Origin: Mayamaea pseudoterrestris
Lineage: Eukaryota > Bacillariophyta > Bacillariophyceae > Sellaphorales > Sellaphoraceae
Direction of reading: 5' to 3'
Length of the DNA: 64,000 bases
Assembly: GCA_027923505.1 (NCBI GenBank)
Contig: BROI01000003.1
Coordinates: forward strand, 682,001-746,000
This document shows positions 31,051 to 41,563 of the stretch, one piece after another. The position numbers and the translations under genes were made by a program. Position 1 is the first letter of the stretch. Each line of letters starts with the position of its first letter. The notes beneath the pieces are model-generated. The model ran no database searches. It saw only the letters and a program-made list of their open reading frames with translations, and was not told the DNA's origin.

Positions 31051-32297
31051 ATGCTGGCAACGTCAGCAGTAGAAGTAGCGTTACCATGTCAGGGTCAGCC
31101 ACCAATGACAGCAGTAGGCGACGCCGGAGGCCTGCAGATGAATGAGGGCTGGAAACGAGCAATCTGCACATGGACAATAGGGCAGGAAGTGACAGTCAAG
31201 CCTCGGTTATGGCCTGGGTAAGTGATGATACGTGCGTTTCCGAATATTATATGCTCTTTGCCAATTCGAAGGGCAATGCACGCTTGCTCAAATGTTGTCT
31301 GACCCTTTGATGCATTTGTTATAATCAATTCAGCATCAACCGCCCCGGAGGCCACGGCAAAGTGAGCGCCATTCACCTCAATCCAGCAGGCGATGGCGTC
31401 GAAAGTTTAGACATTAAATACACGATAGAGCGGAGCTGTGATCGCATGGTGGCGGTCGAGTGGATTGACCCGCATGCAACAATCCAGCGCGACGGACGCT
31501 CACGGAAACGATCTCAACCTGCTGTTGCGCCGGAAGAAACCAAGGAAAATAAGGCGCAGACAACCAAGCGACGAAGAAACAAGTCCGCAAGGCAAAAGAC
31601 CAGAGCGCCTGCTGCGGCCAGGACCAATTCAGCAGCGCGACAAGTCACATTGCCGGCCAAGGACGACGAGATGCCAATTGACATTTTTGCATACGAGGAT
31701 GATTCTTCGTCAGTTGTCTCTGAATTATCGGAAGGACCACTTTACAAGGCACTTGCATCAAGTCGAGCAATGACGACAAACAAAGTTACATTGGATGGCA
31801 AGCCAGCTGCACCGGCATTACCAAATCATCGGGGTTCAAGTCGCGTAGTAAAGCAAGCTCGGCTTTCATCGCCGTCACGCACCCAAATAGCTGCCGATGC
31901 TTCTTCTCCGAAAGCCCCTGTGGCAACGTCGACGGCTCGACACGTGACGCTTGGCGAAGTCTATGCGTATGAGGTGCAGCAAGCCCGCCAGTTTATTGAT
32001 CAAGTCGTCTTGCACCAGGAACCATCAAACGAAATCCAAGAACCACTGGCGCGAGTTTTGGAAACAATCGCTATTTCAAAGGAGCGCAATGTCTTTGAGA
32101 CACTCTTCTATGAGCTACTGGTGGACGAGGGCGACGGCCAGATTGACGAGGATGTTGTAACGGAACAAGTCAATGCGCTGGCGCAGCAGCGAGATCTTGA
32201 GGAACGATTCGACGAAACCCAGGTGTCGGAATACATTGCAAGTCTTTGCTCGGAAAACAAGATTATGCGATCGGATGGTCAGCTTTATAATATCTAG
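31051..32297 (+). CDS. Putative nuclear protein with PGINRPGG module and basic linker, two exons
   Basis: The downstream frame has no ATG start. Upstream, an ATG at 31051 follows an in-frame stop and leads to a GTAAGT donor. Removing 31218-31333 (116 bp, phase 2) fuses VTVKPRLWPG to INRPGGHGKVSAIHL, restoring a motif of the type W-P-G-I-N-(K/R)-P-G-G-x-G-(K/R)-V followed by a DxKY beta strand. I associate this with stramenopile nuclear and PHD-type chromatin proteins, though the memory is imprecise. The 376-residue product then has a Lys/Arg-rich nuclear-localisation stretch (KRRRNKSARQKTRAP), a disordered middle and a helical C-terminus ending EYIASLCSENKIMRSDGQLY, which looks like a small winged-helix. 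Function unknown; chromatin or replication role is inference. Confidence 0.68.
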
Positions 32298-32459
32298 TCC
32301 AGCACGAAAGTAAATTGGTAAATTCGTCGGGCAGTTGTCAGCGAGCCTCGATTAGCTCATGCCTACCGGCCTACAGGTTACCTTCTTTCATGTAAAAGCA
32401 TTTTGCCCAATCCTAATATCAATATTACTATCATTGTTTACAAGATTGAAGAGATATAT

Positions 32460-33011
32460 CTATTCATCCTTCGTTCCAGCCAACTGACTCGGATCAAAGC
32501 CAGGTATTGGAGGAGTCCAAACTGGCATATTTCTCCATGTCGGCGGCCCCGAGTCATCAATCTTTAGCGCTTCCTCCCGCAGCTTACTGTTCTTTGGAAG
32601 CATATTAATGGCATGTTTCTTCATTTGCAGTTTGCAGGCCAGATCATGATGAATTTCATTATGCTGACGAAACTTGCCAATGACATAGTTGCGGCCGATT
32701 TGATGGCGTCGATCCTTTTCCTCTTGCGACAATGGAGGTTCCTGGCGCATGGGCGCATCCAAAGCTGCCAGGACAAGCTGCAGGTCGTTGGGTCGACCTC
32801 CAGCAGAGTCGATCACTGACTTTTTCTTGGGTGTTGAGACCTTTTGACTCTGTCGTTGCGGTTTCACACTGTCCTTCTTGCTAGCGGCGGCTTTGGCGAA
32901 ATGGCGGATTGTTGTGGTTGTTGTATTAGATGATGGACAGCTGCGAGCTACTAGTAATAGACTTTTGCTGCAACGAGTCGTGGCGGTGGAAAGCATCATG
33001 GTGACTATCAT
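32460..33011 (-). CDS. Mitochondrial ribosomal protein mL40-like (MRPL28/L40 family)
   Basis: The frame opens at GTG 33110. The ATG at 33011 gives a 183-residue protein with a good mitochondrial presequence (basic, Ser/Thr/Leu-rich, ending near IRHFAKAA). The C-terminal half resembles mL40: LSQEEKDRRHQIGRNYVIGK, a helical His/Lys-rich stretch, LREEALKIDD, then GPPTWRNMPVWTPPIPGF, corresponding to the LYQEAIxxD...GPxxTPPI pattern of animal mL40. Placement in the mitochondrial large subunit follows if the family is right. The match is by eye and modest, and another small mitoribosomal protein is possible. Two further Met codons (32999, 32996) could also start the protein. Confidence 0.55.
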   Translation of the reverse strand: MIVTMMLSTATTRCSKSLLLVARSCPSSNTTTTTIRHFAKAAASKKDSVKPQRQSQKVSTPKKKSVIDSAGGRPNDLQLVLAALDAPMRQEPPLSQEEKDRRHQIGRNYVIGKFRQHNEIHHDLACKLQMKKHAINMLPKNSKLREEALKIDDSGPPTWRNMPVWTPPIPGFDPSQLAGTKDE

Positions 33012-33095
33012 ACTTGTGAATTGTGAATTTTTTGTGAGCTGCGATCGAATGTGCGGCAATCGCGTCTCGTCGTACCGGTTTTCACAGATTCGACT

Positions 33096-33203
33096 CAAAG
33101 TTTTTGGCACTACTCTTTAACCTACAGTGCCAATAACTGTGATATTTTTCAAAGTTTCTGGCACCACTCTTTAACCCACAGTGCCAATAACTTTGATTTT
33201 TGG
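33096..33203. repeat. Two tandem 54-bp palindromic units
   Basis: Two 54-bp units (33096-33149 and 33150-33203) differ at only a few bases. Each holds an interrupted palindrome: TTGGCACT pairs with AGTGCCAA in unit 1. In unit 2 the arms extend to CAAAGTT and AACTTTG, spanning 33150-33195. Fragments of a third unit flank the inverted-repeat element: the start (TTTTTGG) just left of it and CTACTCTTTACTCTACAGT just right of it at 35144. The array lies about 90 bp upstream of the mL40-like ATG. Confidence 0.75.
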
Positions 33204-33208
33204 TATTA

Positions 33209-33282
33209 TCCCTAACTAATAACCGCACTCAGTCGGCTTTTCATTTTCGCGCGCGTTGCGCACCTCCGCCGCCCATCAAAAA
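33209..33282 (+). repeat. Left terminal inverted repeat, perfect 74-bp core
   Basis: Reverse complement of 35065-35138. It contains GCGCGCGTTGCGC, a GC-rich near-palindrome. Perfect identity over 74 bp beside more diverged inner arms suggests either recent movement or selection or conversion on the ends. Confidence 0.85.
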
Positions 33283-34165
33283 CGCATCCGTTTTTTGCCA
33301 TCATTCCCTTTTTCAACTGTGGCTGCTTCTTTCATTCGATCCCAAGCCTCTATAAGTAATACATGTTGGTAAGTAGACTAAGTTTAATATTGCGCATTCA
33401 ATGGTGTACTTGGTTTTTCCATATTGGTCCCGCTTAAATGGCTTTTGCGACCTCCAAACCGCATCGTTGCCGCTGCTTTAGACGGCAAACACGGCACCAA
33501 GCGATGCGCTATTACAGAGCTTGTTTGGCCCTCAATGTCTCACAAGCCACGTAAACTCAATATACAGGATTGCTATTATGCAAAAGCAAATTTAAAGGTT
33601 GCTGTTCACCCGCTTTGTATCTGCTCATCAAGACGCTGCTCGTCGTAAGCACCATGACAAACCACTCCTTGCCATCAGTTCTCGCCAACTCTATTTTGCA
33701 ACAAACCAAAATGGCGGAATAGACAAGAACGGCAGTGCCTACACCTATACTGAAAGATAAAGGTTGCGTTATTGTGCGAACAGCTCAAGGAAGGGGCTGC
33801 AAAAGTTTCCTCGCGCCAGGTTGCTGCTGCAGCTTGATTGAGCTTTGGCAATGTTTTATAGCGGCAGTGGATAGATGGAGGCGTCTTCCTTGGCAACTCT
33901 TGCTGAGGCCATTGGATCCTTTTGATTCGACTGTTTGTTAATTGTTGGAGAGTCCTCAACGATCGGTAAGCTTGCGTTGAGCTGACACGCTGACACCGCG
34001 GTACGACGTCTCTAAGACGAGGAGTATTGTAGCTATTGAATCACAAGTGGAGAATCGGATCTCTATAGATGGATCTTTTGAGGATTACAAGAGAAGGAGC
34101 TCTCGATACCATTCAATAACGTACTGTATATTTAATCTGCTTATTGCATGGTTTACCCATCGACG

Positions 34166-34600
34166 TTAGTTTATGCGTCCGTCGTCCGTGTAGACCTGAT
34201 TGAAATTGCTTGGTAACGATGCAAGTGCCTTTGCCATTTGAAAAGCACGAGCGTGGGAGCTTGTTGCGTCCACGATGGTAAAGGATGTTTCGTTTGAGGC
34301 CTCCATTTTAGCCTTCTCTGTTTCAATGGGTAATCGACAATCGACAATCGACAATCGACTCAATGCGTCAGCAATCTTGTTGTCTTCGCCTTTGATGTAA
34401 TAGGAAGCTGTATTCCCTGAGTGCTTCCACAATACCGAGCATCTCTCATTCTCCTATTGTATACTTCTTTTACGCCGATAATAGCATGCGATTGAAGAAT
34501 GCGATTGGTCTTCCTCATTGCGACATAATGGCTCCCAATTGCGAGTAGCTTTCGATGTGCATGGCGAATCTTTCCCAAATGCATGCTTACAAATGCCATT
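34166..34600 (-). mobile_element. Fossil Ty3/gypsy-like pol fragment (RNase H region)
   Basis: On the minus strand, the segment YIKGEDNKIADALSRL is the strongly conserved end of a gypsy-type RNase H, and an upstream KLLAI-type segment fits the start of the same domain. It is a small decayed piece, clearly broken in several places and old. It lies inside the long-inverted-repeat element, so it was captured by it or is what remains of its own coding region. Confidence 0.6.
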
Positions 34601-35064
34601 TACATGATTGTTTAAGAGTATGACGTGTTCAATAGCTTTGAGAGCGCCAGCAATAGAGCCTCTGTTGGAGGTTCATTCCGACAGCGTTTGTCGGCCAGTC
34701 GGCCAGCAACAAACCTTCTTCTGCGGCATGCTAAAGCACCATTCAATGGATTCAAGTAATTCTTTTACGCGAAACCTATCCTGTATAATTTATAGAAGCG
34801 ATGTATAAGTGTATACTATAGGAGGAAATGGACTAGCGCTGTAAATTGAGGCTGTGCTGAGGACGAGGATGAAACGGGCGCAACGCGACCAAAAAGATGC
34901 TGCGGCGGGACCAATACGCCTTCGATGACCAAACCAAGTACACCGTTCGATGCCGCTTACCTAACTTGATAGATCTAGTGCTTTAAACCAATGAAAACGG
35001 CATATTATAAGCTTTGAAAGACGAAAGTGAATGCTTTGGGCGATGGTCGATGGGCGGACATGCA

Positions 35065-35138
35065 TTTTTGATGGGCGGCGGAGGTGCGCAACGCGCGCGA
35101 AAATGAAAAGCCGACTGAGTGCGGTTATTAGTTAGGGA
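35065..35138 (-). repeat. Right terminal inverted repeat, perfect 74-bp core
   Basis: Exact reverse complement of 33209-33282. It ends about 135 bp upstream of the SWEET start codon. Confidence 0.85.
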
Positions 35139-35172
35139 CAATACTACTCTTTACTCTACAGTCCACCACAGA

Positions 35173-35207
35173 ATCCTTGCGCATAGTACCGGCATGTGCG
35201 CAAGGAT
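35173..35207. repeat. Hairpin in the SWEET promoter
   Basis: ATCCTTGCGCA at 35173-35183 pairs with TGCGCAAGGAT at 35197-35207 around a 13-base loop. It lies 66 bp upstream of the SWEET ATG and could be a paired binding site or transcript hairpin. It is not part of the inverted repeat to its left. Confidence 0.5.
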
Positions 35208-35273
35208 CTATCGACCGCAGTCCATGGAAGAAAGCATTCCGTCCGCCATTGCTTCATTTGGTTCATTTCAACC

Positions 35274-36463
35274 ATGACGGCTACTGATATTGCTTTGAAA
35301 TATATTTGCCCTAGTTTGGGCTGCATCATGGCTGCAATGGTCTTTGCAGGTGAGCAAACGTATTGTTGAGTGTCATGGAAGGAATTCGCCGCAGCAAATG
35401 CACCTTACGTGACCGCTCGACCTTGGGAGTATGCTCCATTACATGATTAAATGAAGCAGCAGTTGATGCGATGACTACTAATATCAAAACTTCCTAATGA
35501 GTCATTGGGATAGCGCAATTTATGTGTTTTTCATTGCTGCGGCCATGTCCAACTTGCATACTCCCTCACTCACGTTGCCATTCACACCATGTTTACTCGG
35601 CAAATTCTGCAGCTCCGATTCAAGACTTGCGTCGAGCCTTGGCGAATCATTCACTCGGCACGTTGAACCCATTTCCCTGGGTCATGATGACAGGAAACTG
35701 CCTTGGCTGGGTGGTTTACGGCTACTACACGCACGACGTTTTTGTCGTGGTGGCAAACGTTCCAGGTTTGGTTTTGAGTATTTGGCTCAATTCGGGAGCA
35801 AGCAAGCTGCAATATTACGAACGAAGTGTTGCAAATTGTCATCGTCATCAAGTTGGACTCACAGAACGTGCTAGGAGGACTCAAAATGCTGAACAGTGGG
35901 ATGCAGCGGCTGTTGTCGAACCAGATGGAATCGTTGAAACACGCAGCTACGACAGTACTGAATCAGTTGTCAGCGTTAGCAGTCATGCGAGTGCCATGGA
36001 TCCCGAGTCGCTCATTATGGTACCACAGGAAGTAGCGCTCATGCGCATGCTAGTGGCCTGGGCGGTGGTGTTCATGTGGGTCGGCTGGGTGAACCCGGCC
36101 AACGCCGCCAACACGATTGGCATTATCGTCAACATTAACCTTGTATTTTTCTACGGAGCGCCGTTGCAGTCCATCAAGACAGTCTTGGCGACTGGAAGCT
36201 CCGAAACCCTTCATGTTCCGACGCTCTACACGATGCTACTAAACTCCTTCTTTTGGACGGTGTATGGTTTGGCACAGCGAAACCCGATTATCATTTTGCC
36301 CAACGCCATTGGATTTTCATTGAGCACGTTTCAAGGCTTCTTGATCATGCTTTACCCAAGAAAATACCGAACGGTCCATGAACCGCTTAACCAGAACGAA
36401 GAGGCTGAGTTTGTGGGTGGTGATGGTCAGCGACGAATACCAGACGCGATGGAGGTCGTTTAG
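35274..36463 (+). CDS. SWEET sugar transporter (MtN3/saliva), two exons
   Basis: SWEETs are seven-helix uniporters moving sugars down their gradient, built from two MtN3 three-helix bundles joined by a linker helix. Exon 1 (35274-35349) encodes ALKYICPSLGCIMAAMVFA. A 263-bp intron (35350-35612, GTGAGC...CTGCAG, phase 1) joins it to APIQDLRRALANHSLGTLNPFPW, rebuilding the classic first MtN3 unit with its NPxPW motif and the following GNCLGWVVYGYY. The second unit includes PLQSIKTVLATGSSETLHVP, the usual phi-x-x-phi-x-x-V-hxT-x-S segment, and NSFFWTVYGL. Total 308 residues. The linker is longer than in plants, with a Ser-rich acidic stretch. The substrate and membrane cannot be told from sequence. 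An inverted-repeat element ends 130 bp upstream of its ATG. Confidence 0.93.
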
Positions 36464-36571
36464 AATGGTGTCTATTATGATACGGATCGGTCGGAATTGG
36501 AAGGCCTTGATAGCTTAAAAGTGGGGATGCATAATATAACATACATGATAGAATAGCGATACAAAACTATT

Positions 36572-38155
36572 TTATATAAAGTGATACTTAGCTATCGTCA
36601 AAAGCCCGTCCTTTTGCCTAAGAACTGCTTTCGTATGCATCATGCATTTGCGGACCGATTCAACGTCGCAACCAAGCTTTCCGTAGCGAATCATATGCGC
36701 CTTCTTCAGTTGCTCGGTCCAAAATCGAAGCTTGGGCAGTGTCTTGGATTGATCTGTCGCAGATTGGTGCATGGCACCAACGAGATCATAGCAAAGATGC
36801 AGAATCTGGGTGAATGCTTACTTGAGATATCGTGACTGCACATGATGCTGAATATCAATCCCAATGACACGATACTTACCGACAAGTCTTCAGTACTCGC
36901 ATTGTGACAAGCACAAAAACTAAAGTGCAGTTGGGTGGCAATCGCCAAGACTTCGTCTCGTGTAGCATCATCTTCAGGCGAACTGCCACACTTGGTTTTC
37001 AGCTCAGCCAAGGTGGCATTCAAGTAGTTCATATGCAGATAGGTGTATCCGACACGAAGATACCGCTTCGCTTCATTCGACAGTGGCGATTCAGCTCCAA
37101 ACAATTGCGCATTTAGTCGTTGAAACGTCGCAAACAGCGATTGCGTTTGCTCAGAGTCCAACGCTGCAACGTTTACGAGGTGATCGTTCCACTCGTCTAC
37201 AGCAGGTTCAACTGTTCGCAACGCTTCTTCCTCGACGCGACATCTCTGACATTTGCAAACAAAACCATGCTGTTGCTGCAGTATCTTTTGACGCCGATGA
37301 AACTCCATGGTTGGTGGCAAGTAGCTCCAAACGACTTCGTCGCCAGCTGCAACATCTTGACCGGCATGCACCACCATGACTTCTCCAACATAAACGCGCA
37401 CAGCATTCGCCACGCATGAGTGATTCATCATGGCAGCCAATGGATACATGCCAAGCAAATGTGGAGGTAGTTTGGGCGGCGGATGCGGCGACGATCGATG
37501 GCGAGTCCAAAACGATTGCAGGCTATCATACGTGCAAAAATCGGGCCCAAACGCTAGATTTCGTGTCGAAGCGAACAACAGGTCGTAAGAGTATTGCTAT
37601 ACATGCATAAAATACTCGACGTGCAAGAGACATACCATTACGTCGGATAATCTGCAAAAGAACGTCGTCGGAAAGGTTTTGTATCAAGTCCTCGTCAATG
37701 GGCTCTTTATCATTCCCCAGCAGTAGTTGCATATTGTTCGTAGTATCAAAAGGAAGTTCCTCCAAGTTCTCTGTATTTACGCCGCCAATAAGAGCCAGGA
37801 TGCAACGTATAGCGCCCCAATCCGTTCGCTTGTCAATTGTACTTCGCATTGCCTGGAGCAAGGACTGCTCGGCAATTTCAGCCAAGTCTGCTGCTTCCGA
37901 CGAGAGAAACGAGTCTCGAACTTGTTCCTTGTCACATTGAAACATCGCTGGAGTTACAAACAAACATGTTCCGGCTTTTATTGCATCAGTAACGACGAGA
38001 CCTCGACCATGAAGGACCGCATTTTTAGAGACGACCAGACTAGGGTGGATACAGGAAGCAGATCCCGACGCAGTATCATCCAGTTCATTGGAACCAAAAA
38101 GAAGAACAGACAAGTCTTTGGGGTCGACAAATGGTTTAGGTGGCATGATGAGCAT
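36572..38155 (-). CDS. SMYD-like SET-domain protein, three exons
   Basis: SMYD-type enzymes methylate lysines on histones or other proteins. Introns at 37554-37635 (82 bp, phase 1) and 36806-36879 (74 bp, phase 0) have GT-AG ends and join RRN to AFGPDF and TEDLS to ILHLCYDL. The product is 475 residues from the ATG at 38155; the frame opens earlier at a TTG. The SET core is split: an N-terminal SET-N strand (GRGLVVTDAIKAGTCLFV), then NHSC at 217-220, the catalytic-type Tyr251 in VVWSYLPP, and the post-SET Cys cluster FVCKCQRC at 271-278. A helical C-terminal region of TPR-like character follows. No MYND finger is seen between the SET halves, so it is closer to MYND-less SET proteins of algae. 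Divergent from the DUF4239 gene, 145 bp apart. Confidence 0.88.
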
Positions 38156-38300
38156 TGACGCAAGGTGCGCCGTTGCTTTTTGTCCATGGTGAGTCGACAA
38201 CGCCGCGATGGCTGGCGACAACCTGAGTAACGCTAAGACTAGATGCGAGACTTAAAAAGTGGCGCGACGACGAGCGCTTCACAATTTCGTGCAATCGACC

Positions 38301-39603
38301 ATGGAGATCATGGCGGTTTCAAAGAGATTTCCACGTCAATTACTATACAGAGTGTATTTAATATTACTATTGTTCTCGGTTAGAAAAGTTAGAGCTTTTG
38401 TTGGCCAAAGATCAACACTGCAACGTGAACGAATAGCGCGATCATCGTCGTCATCTTCGCCGTCGTCTCTATTGGTGCGAGCGTCCTTCTCGGACCCAAA
38501 TACGCGTCTCAGTGTTTCAAAAAAAGAGTCAATTTGGGAAAAGATTGGTGAAATTTTTGTCAAGATCAACTACGATGCATCAGGTAATCCATCTGACGCA
38601 GCTGCCTTTCAAAGATACGTCCAAGTCGTGTCGACCCTGCGTGTGGGCTTTCCGTCCCTCGCATGCGCAACAGTTGCCAAAATGATATATCCAAGTCTTT
38701 CCATGGCCGTTGCGAGTCAAATACACGACCAAGGAGTCTTTGACGTGGTGGCCAATGACTATAGCCAGTACATACAGAACGTTTTGACAACATCGGGCTT
38801 GGTGTTTTCTCTCCTTATTGGACAAACCTACTACTTTATGGTGAGTATCATCGATTAAAAAAGAACGCATGAAACCAATGATTGTCCGTACTAACTAACA
38901 ACTGCCTTACGTGCTTCTCCTTTAACAGTATCAGCAACAGGAGGCAATATACGTGGCGCTGTTCGAGGAAGTGTCCATGGCCAAGTCGCTTTTGGAACAA
39001 ATTGCACTCGTATGCCAAGGCCGCGACGCACTCTACCAGCGCATCTTGTCATGCATGAACGCATATATCAGGGATGACTTGGTTCGCTTCAATGAGATTG
39101 ATCCGGCCGTCATGCTTTCGGCTCGGCCGGTGGACGACCCTCTTGAAGATATCTTGTACCTTACGTCTGTTGGCGAACCATCAATTGTTTACCAAACGGT
39201 GCGGAGCCTTCGAAGCGCTAGAGCCCAGCGACTAGGTGCGTTGCAGCGAAAGTTGCCGCCGATTCATCGGACGCTCCTTTGGGCCTTGGCTGCCATTGAG
39301 CTGTGCAGCTTCCCGTTGCTCGGGGCAGGATCGCAAACCATTGGAGGGCCTGAAATTCTGATAGTACAGTCGTGGTATCTGTCGTTCATTGTGTTCGGGA
39401 TTTTCTTGGTAATGGGCGTCATTGAAGAGCTTCAAATGCCAGGCGAAGTGGGAGCATACAATGCTCGGACTGTACTAATGGTCATGGTAGGGGGACTCAA
39501 GGAGGAGTTGCGACAGCGCATGGAAGGTTCCCTTGCACCGAGCTTGTTTGAGCCGTCTGTCGATACATATAATATGCCAGTTGAAGCTGACGGCAATGGA
39601 TGA
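38301..39603 (+). CDS. DUF4239 (bestrophin-like) membrane protein, plastid-targeted, two exons
   Basis: The frame opens at GTG; the ATG at 38301 gives a signal peptide (RQLLYRVYLILLLFS) followed by VRAFVG, a diatom plastid-entry motif. An 88-bp intron (38841-38928, GTGAGT...TAACAG, phase 0) joins LIGQTYYFM to YQQQEAIYVALFEEV. The 404-residue product then shows DUF4239 features: a first membrane helix with the GLxxGxxF-like segment, a following Glu-rich helix, an RLxxLQRKLPPIH segment before the second membrane pair, and a final MPGEVGAY replacing the usual PFxGxY. DUF4239 is distantly related to bestrophin anion channels. In algae, bestrophins at thylakoids are linked to bicarbonate supply; that role here is inference. 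Confidence 0.8.
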
Positions 39604-39899
39604 GGTTGTGATGTGCTTTACTGGCACATTGATGACTCCAGCGTTATCTATGAGCTGGTAGCATCATTGGTTGTCAAACAACCAACAGGAACTATTAGCT
39701 AAGTTGCTGGACAACTATACATATGCACTTAGAGGAGGACTTTTCTTTGCTGTGTATGGTATTATAATAGTATGATATGAGTATGGATCTTACATTTGAT
39801 GCCGTAATAGCGTGAAGGGGCCAGTGAAAAGGGCATTGAAGGGCTCGACCTTGCGAATACTGGTGGACTACAAAAGTCGCGATCAAACTTTGACGACCA

Positions 39900-41300
39900 T
39901 TACAGCTCCAGATCCATATCGAAAGCTCCTTCAACGTCCGGGCTGCTTCCAAGTGTAGATGCCGTAGGATAGAATGCGTCTGGGTGAATGTGCTGCTCCT
40001 GTGCTTGATGGTCTCCGCGCTCAAGTCCGTGATCAGTTTGCCCATGCTGATTATGATGGTTTTGAGGAGAAGAATCAAAAACTCCACGGTACGTTGTTTC
40101 TTCTGAAGCCAAACTGGTGGCGCGATGCAGCTCTGCGGACGATCCGTGGTTGTTGTATCTATTGCTGGTGCGTCGCTCGTTTCCAGCAGCAATCATTCCA
40201 ACGTCCCGCAGGACAAAACTCGAGTCAGTCACGATGGCTTGCTGCAATTGTCGATGAGGCATGGGGTCGGACAAGGTGCGCGACATAAGTGTGTTATGTC
40301 CGAGTTCATTTCGGGGTCGCGTCTCTACCGGTAGTTCTTCGTCAACTTTGATGACGGCGACTTGCGCACAACTAGGCAGCATGCGCGACTGCAAGACTTC
40401 GAGCGCAGTCAATGATGTGGAAAGCATATTATCCACGTCAAAATCCGCACCCGTTGGTTCATAGAGAGACTGGGGCTGCAACTGGAACGGTGGCGGGGAT
40501 TGTCGTCCTTCCATGCGTCGTTCATCATCCCCGCTGAGCAAAGGCGATGCTTGCAACATGTCGCCCAGCAGCGATCCCTGTTTTTTGAATGCAGTCGAGC
40601 CCTCAGAAAGCTCCGTTGCCGACGTTGATTTCGCGCTTCTCATTCGTTCTCCAATGGATAAAAATTGCGATCCTTGCGCAGGCAAAGATGCTGCCAGTTC
40701 TCCGCCTTGGAACCGAACTCGATGCTGATGCAATTGTCTAATTCCTCCTGTGGCTCGATCTCGATAGCTGGCTGGGCCGTCGAGAAATTTACCTCGCATG
40801 TGAGATTCCCTCAATGAACCGTAGCTAACCTTATTGTTGTCAATGTGTAACGTGTCCTGGTTTCCAGACTCTTGATCCGCCAGGAACATTGGCGGAGGTA
40901 GCATCGTCTGATTATGGTTCAAACTCTGCAGCATGTGGTCACTATTTCTTGTCGGCATGGATCCTAGCATCGGCGCTCGTAGCAACTGAATTGGCAATGA
41001 CTGTGCCGCATTCGCATTCGGCCTTAAATTGTCTGCATAATTATTTGCATCTTCATCGTCGCTGTCATCGCTCGTGTAGTAGGGATCATTAGCTGGTGAT
41101 CTAGCAATAGCAATAGGATTGGATCGTTGCGACTGTAAAGCATTCAATCCTTGCATGATTTTACCATCATTACTATGGCAAGAGGATGATGATCTTTGCG
41201 AGCTTAAATCTTCGGAGGAACGACCAGGTGATGCGGCACCTGGCGTATCCACTTTGCTTGAACATTTTGAGTCGTGAATTCCAGAAAGCTGATGCTCCAT
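39900..41300 (-). CDS. Unrecognised low-complexity protein (466 residues)
   Basis: An ATG-started frame rich in Ser, Gln, Asn and His with repeated SxS and DD patches. It includes possible 14-3-3-like phosphosites (for example SRTLSDP and RRTSN) and a short hydrophobic stretch near residue 315. No domain recognised. It probably encodes a disordered regulatory protein. Confidence 0.6.
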   Translation of the reverse strand: MEHQLSGIHDSKCSSKVDTPGAASPGRSSEDLSSQRSSSSCHSNDGKIMQGLNALQSQRSNPIAIARSPANDPYYTSDDSDDEDANNYADNLRPNANAAQSLPIQLLRAPMLGSMPTRNSDHMLQSLNHNQTMLPPPMFLADQESGNQDTLHIDNNKVSYGSLRESHMRGKFLDGPASYRDRATGGIRQLHQHRVRFQGGELAASLPAQGSQFLSIGERMRSAKSTSATELSEGSTAFKKQGSLLGDMLQASPLLSGDDERRMEGRQSPPPFQLQPQSLYEPTGADFDVDNMLSTSLTALEVLQSRMLPSCAQVAVIKVDEELPVETRPRNELGHNTLMSRTLSDPMPHRQLQQAIVTDSSFVLRDVGMIAAGNERRTSNRYNNHGSSAELHRATSLASEETTYRGVFDSSPQNHHNQHGQTDHGLERGDHQAQEQHIHPDAFYPTASTLGSSPDVEGAFDMDLEL

Positions 41301-41563
41301 CCCACGTCTGCTAATTACTTTACACTAACTCAGACTTAGTTAGAAACGCAAATCGACTCTCGCCATGGTGGAAGAGCGTGGAATGCCGCAAAGCATGATG
41401 TTTGCTGCTCTGTCATGCGGCGTCGCACCGCAAATGATAGGAATCGTGAATTGACACGTGGCATGTCGTACCGTTAGTGACAGCTTAAACTCGCGAAGAG
41501 TTTTCCAGCCATCTCCTTTCATTCCTTCCGTCTCCTTGCTCATCTGGTCCCGACTGCATTGTA

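Larger units (their letters stand above)
33204..35143. mobile_element. Long-terminal-inverted-repeat element, about 1.9 kb, non-autonomous
   Basis: Bases 33209-33282 are the exact reverse complement of 35065-35138 (74 bp without a mismatch). Similarity continues outward to TATT(A/G)TCCC, with TA on both sides, and inward imperfectly to about 33450 and 34890 (both arms share GGTGTACTTGG and ATTGGTCCCGC blocks). The ends therefore form long subterminal inverted repeats of about 250 bp. No transposase frame is visible. The interior holds a decayed gypsy-like fragment. The flanks together look like one palindromic unit split by insertion. Tc1/mariner-type or Harbinger-type movement by an outside enzyme, or a DIRS-like inverted-repeat retroelement remnant, are the alternatives; I cannot choose between them. 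Confidence 0.78.

Noticed and set aside
30438-31177. Several small frames on both strands in the 30.3-31.05 kb gap
   Set aside because: Mostly non-ATG starts, no family signal, and one overlaps exon 1 of the gene at 31051 on the opposite strand.
33424-33959. Possible coding frames in the left half of the inverted-repeat element
   Set aside because: Frames are short, on both strands, and show no transposase or other family motif.
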